From NCBI RefSeq assembly GCF_900110465.1, contig NZ_FODV01000001.1:248001-312000 (forward strand): DNA of 64,000 nucleotides, written 5' to 3'. The notes beneath the pieces are model-generated. The model saw only the letters and a program-made list of their open reading frames with translations. It was not told the DNA's origin and made no database searches. This document shows positions 1-8,531 of the stretch, one piece after another. The stretch's first letter is position 1, and every line of letters starts with the position of its first letter. Source of the stretch: Halogranum amylolyticum (GTDB lineage Archaea > Halobacteriota > Halobacteria > Halobacteriales > Haloferacaceae). The translations under genes and the position numbers were made by a program.

Positions 1-1
1 C

Positions 2-196
2 GAGTCGACGGGGACGGTTCGAGTCGGCCTGCCAGCCGACGAGATCTGCCAGTACGTCGACGAAGCGGGCGTCGACCTCGTGGTGATGGGGACCCACGGT
101 CGGACCGGTCTCGAACGGGTGGTGTTCGGCAGCGTCACCGAACGAGTTGTCCGCACGACGGGGGTCCCCGTCCTCACGGTTCGGCCGTCTGCGTGA
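2..196 (+). CDS. Universal stress protein UspA, C-terminal part (cut by window start)
   Basis: Reading in frame from base 2 gives about 64 residues ending at a TGA. They contain the UspA nucleotide-binding signature VVMGTHGRTGLERVVFGSV followed by a VPVLTV strand, which is the usual C-terminus of an ATP-binding type UspA. The N-terminal half lies outside the window. The last 23 bases overlap the 3' end of the ATPase gene on the other strand, so the two genes converge. It is probably a small cytoplasmic stress protein. The family assignment is firm; the ligand and trigger are unknown. Confidence 0.9.
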   Translation, partial: ESTGTVRVGLPADEICQYVDEAGVDLVVMGTHGRTGLERVVFGSVTERVVRTTGVPVLTVRPSA

Positions 197-2978
197 CCCG
201 CGGGGCGACTCGTTCGACGACGACCGACAGCGTCAGGCTCACGAGCGTGAACACCCCGACCGCGAGGGCGACCGTCTCCCACCCCGTCGCCGAGAGCGGA
301 ACCACGCGGAACACGGTCGCCAGCGGCGTGTAGAGGACGGCCAACTGCAACCCCAACGACGTCGCGACCGCCGCCAACAGCCAGGGGTTCGACCGCACGG
401 GGAGTCCGTAGTGGCGGCGGATGAGGTACGCACGGACGAGTTCGGCGACGACGAGGAACGTGAACAGCACCGTCTGTGCGACGACCAACTCGCCGGTCTC
501 CTGGATGCTGGTAAAGAAGAGCCAGAGCCCCACCACCGTCAGTAGGACGCCCGTACTGAGAACCGACCCGGCCATCCGAACGTCGATGACGGAGGCGTCG
601 CTACCGCGTGGAGGGCGCGACATCACGTCGTCGGTCTTCGGGTCGACGCCGAGTGCGAGCGCCGGCGGCCCGTCCGTGACGAGGTTCATCCAGAGGATCA
701 TCGCCGGCGTGAGCACGAGCGCCTCCTCGTTGCCGCCGAACGCCTCGGGGAAGAACAACGCGCCGAGGAGGACGCCGGCGAAGACGACGAGCACCTCTCC
801 CGCGTTCGCCGACAGCAGGAAGTTGACGAACTTGCGGATGTTGTCGAAGATACCGCGTCCCTCGGCGATGGCGTCGCGGATGGTGGCGAAGTTGTCGTCG
901 CGGAGCACCATGTCCGACGCCTGCTGAGCGACCTGCGTCCCTCGGATACCCATCGCGATGCCGACGTCGGCGTTCCGGAGCGCTGGTGCGTCGTTGACGC
1001 CGTCGCCAGTCATCGCGACGGTCCGGCCGCTCTCCTGGAGCGCCCGGAGGATGTCGACCTTGTGCGAGGGGTCGACCCGGGCGAAGATCTCCACCGACTC
1101 GAGGATATCTGCTAGCTCTTCGGGGGTCGCCGCCTCGACGTCAGCACCGGTCGCCGCCGTCGTCGCGTCGAACCCCAACTGTCGGCCGACCGCCTTCGCC
1201 GTCTCGACGTTGTCGCCGGTCGCCATCACCACGCCGATACCGGCCCCCCGGCAGTCGGCGATGGCCGCCTCGACCTCCGGTCGGGGCGGGTCGATCATCC
1301 CTTGGAGGCCGAGAAACACCATCTCGCGTTCGACGTCGTCGGCGTCGGCGTCGGCGTCGATCCCGGTACGTCGAGCGAACCCTAAGACCCGAAGCGCGTC
1401 GCCCGCGAACTCGTCGGTCGCCGCCAACACCTCCTCGCGTCGCTCGTCGGTCAACGGGACGACCTCGCCGTCGTGCAGGAGGCGGTCACAGCGGTCCAAC
1501 ACGACCCGGGGTGCCCCCTTCGTGTACGCCGTCGGTTCGCGCCCGTCGCCCTCGCCGTCGGCAACGACGACGGTCATCCGCTTGCGCTCGGAGTCGAACG
1601 GGAACTCGGCGAGTCGCTCGCCCGCCGGCTCGACGTCGGCCCGTCGGGCGGCGCGCAGCAGCGCGACCTCGGTCGGATCGCCGCGGAAGTCGTCGCCGCC
1701 GTCGTCGGCCGCCGACCCTCGCTCGCCGTCCGTCGCAGGGTCGGGCGGCGTCGCCGCTGCCGGGTCGAGTTCGGCGTTGTTACAGAAGACGCCACAGGTG
1801 AGCAGCGCTTCGAGCGCGCTCCGGTCGGGGCCGCCGTCGCCGTCGGTCGCGAGCCGTTCTCCCTCCTCGGGCGTCGTCTCGCTGTCGTCGACGGGGCTGT
1901 CCTCCGTCGCGAACTCGTGAACGGTCCCGCCGGCGAGCACGCGCGTGACGGTCATCCGGTTCTCCGTGAGCGTCCCCGTCTTGTCGGTGACGATGGCGTC
2001 GACGGAACCGAGGCTCTCGACGACCGGGAGGTTGCGGACGAGCGCGTTCCGCTCGAGCATCTTCTGCGACCCCAACGCGAGCGTGAGCGTCACCACCGCC
2101 GGGAGCCCCTCGGGGACGGCCGCGACGGCGAGCGTGATGGCGACGAGGAGGACGAGCGTCGGCGAAGTCTGTGTGATCAGCAGTTGGGTGACGGCGATGA
2201 GGACGATGAGGGCGACGACGCCGGCTCCGAGGCGTCGCCCGAGTCTGTCGACTTCGCGCTGGAACGGGGTCTCGCGGTCCTCGGCGGTCTCCAACTGCGT
2301 CGCGATCGCACCCACCTCGGTGTCCATCCCGGTCTCGACGACGACCGCTCGTCCCCGGCCGCGGACGACGGTGGTGTTCATGAACACGAGGTTCCGACGC
2401 TCGGCCAGCGGCGTCGCCTCGTCGAGGACGGTCGCCTCCTTGACGGCACTCGCGCTCTCGCCGGTCAGCGCCGACTCGTCGGTCTCGAGGGTCGCCACCT
2501 CGAGGAGCCGAGCGTCGGCTGGGACCGCGTCGCCAGCCTCGAGGAGGACGACGTCGCCGGGGACTAGCTCGGTCGCGGGTATCTCGACAGTCCGCCCGTC
2601 GCGGCGAACTGTCGCCGTCGGTGTCGACAGCGAGCGCAACGCCTCGATCGACCGTTCGGCACGGTAGTCCTGTGCGAAGCCGAAGACGCCGTTGGCCAGC
2701 AGGATCGTGAGGATGAGCGCCGCGTCGACGTACGCTGGCTCCTCTCCCGGGAGGAAGCCGACCGCCAACGACAGCGCCGCCGCGAGGAACAGGAGGTAGA
2801 CGAGCGCGTCCTGGAACTGCGAGACGAACAGTGCCAGCGGCGAGACACCTTCGCCGCGTCGGAGTTCGTTCGGTCCGTACTCGGCGACTCTGTCGTCGAC
2901 CGCCTCGCTCGTCAACCCCGTCGCGTCGGTGTCGAGTTCGTCGAGCACCGACTCGGTCGGGACGCTGTGCCAATCCAT
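174..2978 (-). CDS. P-type cation-transporting ATPase (Ca2+/Mg2+ type, P2-like)
   Basis: The 934-residue protein has the full P-type ATPase layout: an N-terminal cation-ATPase domain, the actuator TGES motif at about residues 172-175, the membrane motif AAVPEGLP near 286-293, and the phosphorylation motif DKTGTLT with Asp332. A nucleotide domain follows with an acidic haloarchaeal insertion, then TGDGVNDAPAL and a C-terminal membrane domain. PEGLP and the overall length fit P2 (calcium or other divalent/monovalent cation) pumps rather than heavy-metal P1B pumps, and there is no CPC or N-terminal metal-binding CxxC. It should sit in the cytoplasmic membrane and pump cations with ATP. The precise ion cannot be read from the sequence. 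It is divergent from the UspA gene at 3082. Confidence 0.93.
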   Translation of the reverse strand: MDWHSVPTESVLDELDTDATGLTSEAVDDRVAEYGPNELRRGEGVSPLALFVSQFQDALVYLLFLAAALSLAVGFLPGEEPAYVDAALILTILLANGVFGFAQDYRAERSIEALRSLSTPTATVRRDGRTVEIPATELVPGDVVLLEAGDAVPADARLLEVATLETDESALTGESASAVKEATVLDEATPLAERRNLVFMNTTVVRGRGRAVVVETGMDTEVGAIATQLETAEDRETPFQREVDRLGRRLGAGVVALIVLIAVTQLLITQTSPTLVLLVAITLAVAAVPEGLPAVVTLTLALGSQKMLERNALVRNLPVVESLGSVDAIVTDKTGTLTENRMTVTRVLAGGTVHEFATEDSPVDDSETTPEEGERLATDGDGGPDRSALEALLTCGVFCNNAELDPAAATPPDPATDGERGSAADDGGDDFRGDPTEVALLRAARRADVEPAGERLAEFPFDSERKRMTVVVADGEGDGREPTAYTKGAPRVVLDRCDRLLHDGEVVPLTDERREEVLAATDEFAGDALRVLGFARRTGIDADADADDVEREMVFLGLQGMIDPPRPEVEAAIADCRGAGIGVVMATGDNVETAKAVGRQLGFDATTAATGADVEAATPEELADILESVEIFARVDPSHKVDILRALQESGRTVAMTGDGVNDAPALRNADVGIAMGIRGTQVAQQASDMVLRDDNFATIRDAIAEGRGIFDNIRKFVNFLLSANAGEVLVVFAGVLLGALFFPEAFGGNEEALVLTPAMILWMNLVTDGPPALALGVDPKTDDVMSRPPRGSDASVIDVRMAGSVLSTGVLLTVVGLWLFFTSIQETGELVVAQTVLFTFLVVAELVRAYLIRRHYGLPVRSNPWLLAAVATSLGLQLAVLYTPLATVFRVVPLSATGWETVALAVGVFTLVSLTLSVVVERVAPRVTQTAEP

Positions 2979-3081
2979 CGTCGAGGGGTACGACAGCGAG
3001 GCTCTTATCCTCTTTCCGCGTTGTCACCCCACGGTACTCGGGCCCGTCTTCATGTCGTTTCCCGACGTATGGGTAGCTGTG

Positions 3082-3501
3082 ATGTTCAAAGAGATCCTGA
3101 TCCCGACCGACGGCAGCGAGGGTGCTCGACGCGGTATCGAACACGCGCTCGACCTCGGCGAGAAGTACGACGCGCGCATCCACACGCTGTACGTCGTCGA
3201 CGAGACCGTCTACGCGACGCCGGCGCTGAGCGGCGACGAACTGTTCCTCGAAGAGCTCGAGAAGGACGGCGAGGCCACCTGCGAGGAAGTCGTCTCCGCA
3301 GGGACCGAACGAGGCCTCGAGGTCGTCTCCGAGTGCGTCCGCGGAAACCCTCACCAGGAGATCATCGACTACGCGGACGAGAACGACATCGATCTCATCG
3401 TCATGGGGAAACACGGGGCGTCCGACCATCGGCACCACCACATCGGAAGCTGTACCGACCGCGTCCTCAGACTGGCGAACGTTCCCGTGTTGCCGGTCTG
3501 A
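3082..3501 (+). CDS. Universal stress protein UspA
   Basis: From the ATG at 3082 this is a 139-residue single-domain UspA beginning MFKEILIPTDGSE, the expected first strand of the family. It has the C-terminal loop VMGKHGASDHRHHHIGS and a final VPVLPV strand. Upstream in-frame starts add about 50 residues without UspA similarity, so they were not used. The glycine-rich G-2x-G-9x-G(S/T) loop is altered by a His-rich stretch (DHRHHH), so ATP binding is plausible but not assured. The stop abuts the stop of the convergent phaB gene with no spacer. Confidence 0.93.
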   Translation: MFKEILIPTDGSEGARRGIEHALDLGEKYDARIHTLYVVDETVYATPALSGDELFLEELEKDGEATCEEVVSAGTERGLEVVSECVRGNPHQEIIDYADENDIDLIVMGKHGASDHRHHHIGSCTDRVLRLANVPVLPV

Positions 3502-4245
3502 CTACCACTCCATGCCGCCGTTGACGCCGAGGATCTGGCCGGTCATGTAGGACGACTCCTCGCTGGCGACGAACCGGACGATGCCGGAGATGTCCTCGAC
3601 GGTGGCGAAGCGATCGAGCGGAATCCGAGTCAGAATCTTCTCCTGGACGCGCTCGGGGACCTTCTCCAGCATGTCGGTCTGGACGAACCCCGGGGCGACA
3701 CAGTTGGCCGTGGTGTTGTGGTTCGCGAGTTCGAGCGCGACGGTCCGGGTGAAGCCGAACAGGCCGCTCTTGGTCGCCGCGTAGTTGGCCTGCCCGTAGT
3801 TGCCCTGCTGGCCGACGACGCTGGAGATGTTGACGAGACGGCCGTTCTCGGCCTCTTTCAGGTCGTCGAAGAAGGAGTGGGTACAGTTGAACACGCCGCC
3901 GAGGTTGACGTCGACGACTCTATCCCAGTCGTCTCTGGTCATGTTCTCGAACTTCTTGTCGACGGTGATGCCGGCGTTGTTGACGAGTACGTCCGTCCCG
4001 CCGAAGGCGTCCTGTACCCGTTCGGCCATCGCCTCGACCTCGGCTTTGTCACAGACGTCTGCCTGGACGGCGATGGCGGTGCCGCCGGCGTCCTCGATGG
4101 CGTCGACGACATCGTGGGCCTCGCTTTCCGAGGACCGGTAGTTGACGACGACGTTCGCGCCGTGTTCTCCGAGGTCTTCGGCGATGCCGCGGCCGATACC
4201 TCGTGACGATCCCGTGACGACACAGGTCCGATCTTGGAGATTCAT
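3502..4245 (-). CDS. phaB: Acetoacetyl-CoA reductase-like short-chain dehydrogenase (PhaB/FabG), copy 1
   Basis: The 247-residue classical SDR starts at MNLQDRTCVVTG; an ATG 24 bases further upstream is less likely. It has the TGSSRGIG cofactor motif, the NNAG motif, the catalytic Ser in NISSVVGQQGNYGQ and the YAATK (YxxxK) pair. The C-terminus reads SYMTGQILGVNGGMEW, as in PhaB and FabG proteins. In PHA synthesis it would reduce 3-ketoacyl-CoA to (R)-3-hydroxyacyl-CoA. It lies downstream of phaC on the same strand. It is a close paralogue of the gene at 8532. Haloferax mediterranei is reported to use two PhaB proteins together, so a mixed enzyme is a reasonable guess. Confidence 0.88.
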   Translation of the reverse strand: MNLQDRTCVVTGSSRGIGRGIAEDLGEHGANVVVNYRSSESEAHDVVDAIEDAGGTAIAVQADVCDKAEVEAMAERVQDAFGGTDVLVNNAGITVDKKFENMTRDDWDRVVDVNLGGVFNCTHSFFDDLKEAENGRLVNISSVVGQQGNYGQANYAATKSGLFGFTRTVALELANHNTTANCVAPGFVQTDMLEKVPERVQEKILTRIPLDRFATVEDISGIVRFVASEESSYMTGQILGVNGGMEW

Positions 4246-4404
4246 AGCTGTGGGGTCGGAGAGCGACACGGGACGGCGACCGAACTTCCGGGACGGTCGC
4301 GCCAGCCGTCACTCCCCGATTACCTCTACAACCTCGTGAAATCGTAATGAAATTTTCGACGAACGATTGTTATGATCCCCGAACGGAGAGTCGTGCTCGC
4401 AGAC
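4246..4404 (-). promoter_or_regulatory. phaC-phaB intergenic region with possible PhaB promoter
   Basis: This 159-base gap separates two genes on the same strand. Read on the minus strand it contains an A/T-rich patch around 4350-4375 (AAAATTTTC and CATAACAATC) that could end the phaC transcript or start a phaB one. A loose inverted repeat ATTAC (4319-4323) and GTAAT (4344-4348) resembles half-sites seen upstream of phaR and phaJ. Promoter function is inferred only. Confidence 0.35.
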
Positions 4405-5856
4405 CTATCGGTCGAGCAGCTCTCTCGCCTGCTGGAGCCAGTCGTCGACACGCTCCGGCGAGACGTCGACCGCGTCGGCGACCGCCTCGACGTCGGCGTC
4501 CGCGAGATCGTCGAGCGACTCGACACCAGTCTCGCGCAGCCGTTCGGCCCGTTTCGGTCCGATGCCGCTGACGCTCTCGAGCGTGGGCTCGCTCTCGTCG
4601 GCCTCGTCGGGTTCGTCGCTCTCGGCCTCGTCGGTGGCTCCCTCGACGTCGACGGACTCGTCTTCGCCGGCGTCCTCCGTGGCCTCCTCGACCTCGTCCG
4701 GTGCCTCTTCGGCCTCGACGGCCTCGTCTGACGGCAGTTGAGCCTGTTCGGAGACCTCCTCGGCCTCCGCCTCGTCGACCACCGAGCGTTCCTCGAACCA
4801 CTCACACACCTGCGGCCAGAGTTCTGCGTGGGACTTCGAGGAGACCGACAGGCCGATGTGTCCCGTCGGGAACTCCATCGTCGTCACCTCGGTGTCGAGG
4901 GCGCTGTTGAACCCCTTCGACGACTCCGGCGGGATGAGGTGGTCGTACTCGCCGATGATCTGCAGGACGGGCATGTCGATCTCCGCGAGGTCGACGTGTT
5001 TCCCGTCCAGATAGAGTTCGTTCTCCATCAGGCTGTTCTTCTGATAGATCTCCTCGAGGAACTGCTGGTAGGTCGTCCCGGCGACGTCGATCCCGTCGCC
5101 GATCCACTGCTCCATCCGCGAGAAGTTCTCGACGAACTCCTCGCGTTCGATGTTGTCGTAGAGGCGGAGATACTTCGTGACGAAGTTGTCGACGGGGTCC
5201 ATCAGCGCGAAGCCGATGTCGAGGAACTCCGCGGGGACGTTGCCGAAGGCGTCGGTGACGGCCTCCGGCGTGTAGTAGTCGTCGTCGCCCCAGAGTTCGA
5301 GAACGCCGCTGTCGCCGGCGAAACAGAGTCCGGCGGCCATTAGCCCCAGGTTGCGGACCTTCTCGGGGTGGAGTGCCGAGTACATGACGCTCATCGTCCC
5401 GCCCATACAGTAGCCGAGCAGGTTGATCGAGTCCTGACCGGAGCGCTCGCGGACGACGTCGACGCAGTTGTCGATGTACCGGTTGACGTAGTCGTCGAGG
5501 GTGAGCGAGGCGTCGAGTCGCGACGGTTCCCCCCAGTCGACGAGGTAGACGTCGAACCCGTTCTCCAAGAGCGTGCGGACGACGCTGCGGTCCGGTTGGA
5601 GATCAAGAATGTACGGTCGGTTGATGAGCGCGTAGACGACGAGGATGGGAACGCTGTGTTGTTCCTCGGTCATCGACTCGTAGTGGAGGAGCTGCAGCTT
5701 GTTCTCCTCGTAGACGACCTCGCTCGGCGTCTGTCCGACGTCGACCTCGCTCATCGTCTCCACGCCGTCGGGCGTGGCCGTCGCCTTCTCGACGAGTTCC
5801 GTCGACCGCTCCCACTGTTTGCGCTGCATGTCCAGCGCGCGGACGAACGGGTTCAT
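4405..5856 (-). CDS. phaC: Class III-type PHA synthase subunit PhaC with C-terminal helix-hairpin-helix domain
   Basis: The 483-residue protein is the catalytic subunit that polymerises (R)-3-hydroxyacyl-CoA on PHA granules. It has the alpha/beta-hydrolase lipase-like box GYCMGG with nucleophile Cys150, Asp305 in GEYDHL and His333 in PTGHIG; the spacing matches haloarchaeal PhaC. After about residue 365 comes a low-complexity acidic linker rich in Glu and Ala, then a helix-hairpin-helix motif ([11 protein letters not shown]) from about 425 to the end. That extension is not part of the catalytic fold. The start overlaps the phaE stop by 4 bases (ATGA), which implies translational coupling and a PhaE-PhaC complex. 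Confidence 0.95.
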   Translation of the reverse strand: MNPFVRALDMQRKQWERSTELVEKATATPDGVETMSEVDVGQTPSEVVYEENKLQLLHYESMTEEQHSVPILVVYALINRPYILDLQPDRSVVRTLLENGFDVYLVDWGEPSRLDASLTLDDYVNRYIDNCVDVVRERSGQDSINLLGYCMGGTMSVMYSALHPEKVRNLGLMAAGLCFAGDSGVLELWGDDDYYTPEAVTDAFGNVPAEFLDIGFALMDPVDNFVTKYLRLYDNIEREEFVENFSRMEQWIGDGIDVAGTTYQQFLEEIYQKNSLMENELYLDGKHVDLAEIDMPVLQIIGEYDHLIPPESSKGFNSALDTEVTTMEFPTGHIGLSVSSKSHAELWPQVCEWFEERSVVDEAEAEEVSEQAQLPSDEAVEAEEAPDEVEEATEDAGEDESVDVEGATDEAESDEPDEADESEPTLESVSGIGPKRAERLRETGVESLDDLADADVEAVADAVDVSPERVDDWLQQARELLDR

Positions 5857-6410
5857 TCGTCCTCTTCGAGCGCCTCGAGGACGCGGTCGAGCTTCTCCTC
5901 GACGTTGTGCTGGCGGCGTTCGAGTTCGACGAGTCGCTCGCCGACCTCGGCGATGTCACCCTCGGTCGCGAAGCCGAGCTGGTGGAGCGTCTCCTGGGCC
6001 TGCTTGTCGACCTCCTGTTGGAACTCGAGGACGTCCTCGACGGTCTGGCCGGTCATCGCGGCGAACGCGGAGGTGCTCATGACCTCCTTGAACGACTCGT
6101 TTGCGGCGTTGAGCCAGATGTCGCGGAACTCCTCGGCGGAGACGTCCTCGCCCTCGATGACGTCGCTGGCGCGCTCGAACTGCGTCTCGGCGGCGTTCAT
6201 CCACACCTCGTAGGCGCGGGCGTACCCCTCGAGCCCCTCGGTGAGGGTGTCGTCGGCTGCCGTCTCGTCGATCGCGTCCATCCACGTCTCGACGAACTTC
6301 GCCTGCGCCTCGACGTTCTGTTCGAGCTGGTCGAGGAACGTCTCGTTCATGTTCTCCATGAACGCACTCCACTTCTCCGGGTCGTACATCTCTGAGTTCT
6401 GGTTTGACAT
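5853..6410 (-). CDS. phaE: PHA synthase subunit PhaE
   Basis: The 185-residue acidic, mostly helical protein begins at [17 protein letters not shown]. The ATG 27 bases further upstream was rejected because it overlaps the promoter-like A/T patch. The C-terminal 40 residues ([16 protein letters not shown] onwards) form a predicted coiled coil. Haloarchaeal PhaE is the non-catalytic partner of PhaC and is needed for polymerase activity. Position between phaP and phaC, with a 4-base overlap to phaC, supports the call, since the family diverges too much for motif-level certainty. Confidence 0.9.
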   Translation of the reverse strand: MSNQNSEMYDPEKWSAFMENMNETFLDQLEQNVEAQAKFVETWMDAIDETAADDTLTEGLEGYARAYEVWMNAAETQFERASDVIEGEDVSAEEFRDIWLNAANESFKEVMSTSAFAAMTGQTVEDVLEFQQEVDKQAQETLHQLGFATEGDIAEVGERLVELERRQHNVEEKLDRVLEALEEDE

Positions 6411-6452
6411 ATCTAGGGCCTCGCGCGAAGGGTACAAAAGGTTGTCCGGAAG

Positions 6453-6917
6453 TTACTCGTCGAGTTCGACCGTGACGGCCTCGGTCTGTTCCTCGAACTG
6501 ACCGAGTGCCTGCACGTAGGCGTCGACGGAGTCGTCGACGTACTCGGCGTACTGGTCGACGAACTCGTCGTAGGCGTCGCCGTTCTCCTCGAGGGTCTCC
6601 TGGAGCGCGGCCCAGCTCTCCTCGTTCACGTCGTGGAACGCCTCGAACTGGTCGGCGACGGCCTCGTGGAGGTTGTCGTAGGCCTTCTCGTCGCCCGGGA
6701 CGGTCGCCTCGAGCATGTCGAGGTAGGCCTCGACAGCGGTCTGCGAGACGTCCATCCCCTTCTGCTGGACGGACTTCTGCGACTGCATGCTGTCACGGAA
6801 CAGCTTGACGGACTGCTTCTGGAAATCAAGGCTCTGGTGGAACAGTTTCTGGCTCTGTTCCATCGAGCGGCGCTGCATCTCGAACATCTGTGCGAACGGG
6901 TTGGAAGTTTCACTCAT
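6453..6917 (-). CDS. phaP: Phasin PhaP, granule-associated protein
   Basis: The 154-residue, strongly acidic, almost entirely helical protein begins MSETSNPFAQMFEMQRRSM, with repeated Gln/Met-rich amphipathic segments. Phasins coat PHA granules and control their number and size. There are no catalytic motifs. Its start overlaps the phaR stop by 4 bases, forming a phaR-phaP pair as in Haloferax mediterranei, and phaE follows after 42 bases. The identity rests on composition, length and operon position. Confidence 0.88.
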   Translation of the reverse strand: MSETSNPFAQMFEMQRRSMEQSQKLFHQSLDFQKQSVKLFRDSMQSQKSVQQKGMDVSQTAVEAYLDMLEATVPGDEKAYDNLHEAVADQFEAFHDVNEESWAALQETLEENGDAYDEFVDQYAEYVDDSVDAYVQALGQFEEQTEAVTVELDE

Positions 6918-7270
6918 TGGGAATCACTACGGTTGCGTTTGATCGGGACGACGAACGTCTGGACGATGTCACCCTCTTCGATGTCGAGGGCTTCACGCTC
7001 TGCGTCGGGGATGCTGATGCGTCCACCGCTTTGGACGCGCGTCTTGAACACGGCGGCACCCATCGGACCGAAGTTACCGAAGTTGCCGAAGTTCGTGAAG
7101 TCGCCGAAGGGGTTCTTCGACGACGAACCGTCCGTGTTCGCCCCACTACTCGCCGACAGCATCTGGCTGAACAGCTTCATCTGCTGGTCGGTGAACTCCT
7201 CGCTGGCCTTCTGCATCTGCTCGGTGAAGAACGCAGGCGACCACGGCATCTCGTCAGACTCGTTCGTCAT
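6914..7270 (-). CDS. phaR: PhaR, AbrB/SpoVT-type regulator of PHA genes
   Basis: The 118-residue protein has an N-terminal amphipathic part (MPWSPAFFTEQMQKASEEF region) that could touch the granule or phasin, a Gly/Asn/Phe-rich linker, and a C-terminal swapped-hairpin AbrB domain from about residue 74 (FKTRVQSGGRISIPDAEREA and on). AbrB domains bind DNA as dimers. In Haloferax mediterranei PhaR controls the phaRP operon and granule formation; the same role is inferred here. It heads the minus-strand operon and faces phaJ across a 196-base divergent promoter region with two TTACC/GGTAA inverted repeats. Confidence 0.9.
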   Translation of the reverse strand: MTNESDEMPWSPAFFTEQMQKASEEFTDQQMKLFSQMLSASSGANTDGSSSKNPFGDFTNFGNFGNFGPMGAAVFKTRVQSGGRISIPDAEREALDIEEGDIVQTFVVPIKRNRSDSQ

Positions 7271-7293
7271 CTCGACTAGTCATAACCGCCGGC

Positions 7294-7332
7294 ACATACA
7301 AATATCTTCCCCTCGTTACCCTCAGTTGGTAA
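7294..7332 (-). promoter_or_regulatory. phaR promoter with inverted-repeat operator candidate
   Basis: Read on the minus strand, an A/T-rich TATA-like element (AGATATTTGTATG) lies at 7294-7307, about 24-37 bases before the phaR ATG, as expected for a nearly leaderless haloarchaeal transcript. Just upstream, TTACC (7316-7320) and GGTAA (7328-7332) form an inverted repeat with 7 bases between arms. It would suit an AbrB dimer such as PhaR itself. The operator role is inferred. Confidence 0.5.
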
Positions 7333-7400
7333 GCAATGGTATCAAATGGAATCAGCGGACGATCCCTTCAGCCGACGAAGCGTTTCGTCAACTCATAGGA

Positions 7401-7452
7401 CATATATGTATCGAAAGCCATATTACTGGATGTTACCGAGGAACAACGGTAA
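7401..7452 (+). promoter_or_regulatory. phaJ promoter with inverted-repeat operator candidate
   Basis: A TATA-like CATATATGTA at 7401-7410 precedes phaJ. About 25 bases downstream, where transcription should begin, TTACCG (7433-7438) and CGGTAA (7447-7452) form a perfect 6-base inverted repeat with an 8-base spacer. It shares half-sites with the repeat in front of phaR, so one regulator (PhaR by position) may repress both directions. This is seen in sequence; the function is inferred. Confidence 0.5.
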
Positions 7453-7466
7453 GAGACTTTTCAACG

Positions 7467-8087
7467 ATGAGTAATCGACAATCGAGCGCTAACGGGGGCG
7501 TCGGCTCCAATCTCGCGCAAGCTTGGGTACGGGCGTCGGGCCATCTGATGAACAGTGTCGTCGAAGCCAACCGCGCAACGCTCGCCGCCTTCGGTCTCAT
7601 CGACGGCGACGACGTCGAGGCCGGAACGCAGTCGGTCGCGTACAACAGGACGGACTGGGAGACCGAACGGACCGTCGACCGGCCGGAGCATATCAGCGTC
7701 GGCGACCGGGTGACGTTCACCAAGTCGATCTCCGAGGAGGACGTCCTGACGTTCGCCAACGCCAGCGGCGACACGAACCGACTCCATCTCGACCCCGAGT
7801 TCGCCGAGGAGACCCGGTTCGGTCGGAACATCGCCCACGGGACGCTCGTCTCGGGGCTGATCAGCGCCGCGCTCGCGCGCCTGCCGGGGCTGACTATCTA
7901 CCTCTCGCAGGACGTCGAGTTCGTCGGCCCGGTCGACATCGGCGACCGGCTCACGGCGACCGTCGAAGTGGTCGAGGGCCTCGGCAACGAACGGTATCTC
8001 CTCTCGACGGACGTCCACAACGCCGACGGGACGCAGATCATCGAGGGCGAGGCGGTCGTCCTCATCGACGACGCACCCGAACCCTGA
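7467..8087 (+). CDS. phaJ: (R)-specific enoyl-CoA hydratase PhaJ (MaoC family)
   Basis: From the ATG at 7467 this is a 206-residue protein with a C-terminal MaoC hot-dog domain. The hydratase-2 motif reads FANASGDTNRLHLDPEFAE with the catalytic Asp and His, followed by FGRNIAHGTLVSGLISAAL. It hydrates trans-2-enoyl-CoA from beta-oxidation to (R)-3-hydroxyacyl-CoA for PhaC. The N-terminal 75 residues (AQAWVRASGHLMNSVVEAN region) are helical and could mediate granule or partner contact. Longer upstream in-frame starts run through the promoter and were rejected. Confidence 0.92.
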   Translation: MSNRQSSANGGVGSNLAQAWVRASGHLMNSVVEANRATLAAFGLIDGDDVEAGTQSVAYNRTDWETERTVDRPEHISVGDRVTFTKSISEEDVLTFANASGDTNRLHLDPEFAEETRFGRNIAHGTLVSGLISAALARLPGLTIYLSQDVEFVGPVDIGDRLTATVEVVEGLGNERYLLSTDVHNADGTQIIEGEAVVLIDDAPEP

Positions 8088-8531
8088 GTTTCGACGCGAC
8101 GCTCGGTCCGTCGTAGACCCATCCCGCCGGTGGGTCGGCGAATCATCGTTCTCCCCCCCTCCCGCCGTCCTCCCGAGTGACGACCCCACGGTCGAAACGT
8201 AACAGTCGGGAGACGCCGTTCGTGTCACCGTCTGGTCAGTAGTGACACCGCTGCCGTCGCCGAAACTGACGCCGTTCGAGAATCTATATAGTACACTCGT
8301 GATAGATTTACTCTAGTTCTTTCGAGGACGTCTCTCGACGGCCGTCTCGGCGTCCGAGACGCGTCCTAATATTACCTTATACTCAAAATATTCCGTAATA
8401 GGCAATTTCTATATACTCGGTTGTTGATTCTCTGACTGAACGGTGAGGGTCGCTACGACGGTCCCGAGTCGCGTGGGTCGGCAAGACCCGCTCCGCCGGG
8501 TTCTCGCTTCCGGTCCTCACCTAAGCCAATC
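8088..8531 (+). promoter_or_regulatory. Intergenic region between phaJ and second phaB: hairpin and A/T-rich promoter zone
   Basis: This gene-free 444 bases holds, first, a hairpin GACCCA (8116-8121) with TGGGTC (8131-8136), a possible phaJ terminator without a strong T-run. Next come two A/T-rich, TATA-like patches at about 8281-8293 and 8407-8417 (TCTATATACTCGG), which can drive phaB copy 2. Between them TATTAC (8370-8375) and GTAATA (8395-8400) form a loose inverted repeat with half-sites like those in front of phaR and phaJ. I see no supported coding sequence here. Confidence 0.4.

Noticed and set aside
1780..3441. 553-residue minus-strand frame across the ATPase start and the UspA gene
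   Set aside because: It covers the real ATPase in another frame and the opposite strand of UspA; composition is Arg-rich shadow sequence.
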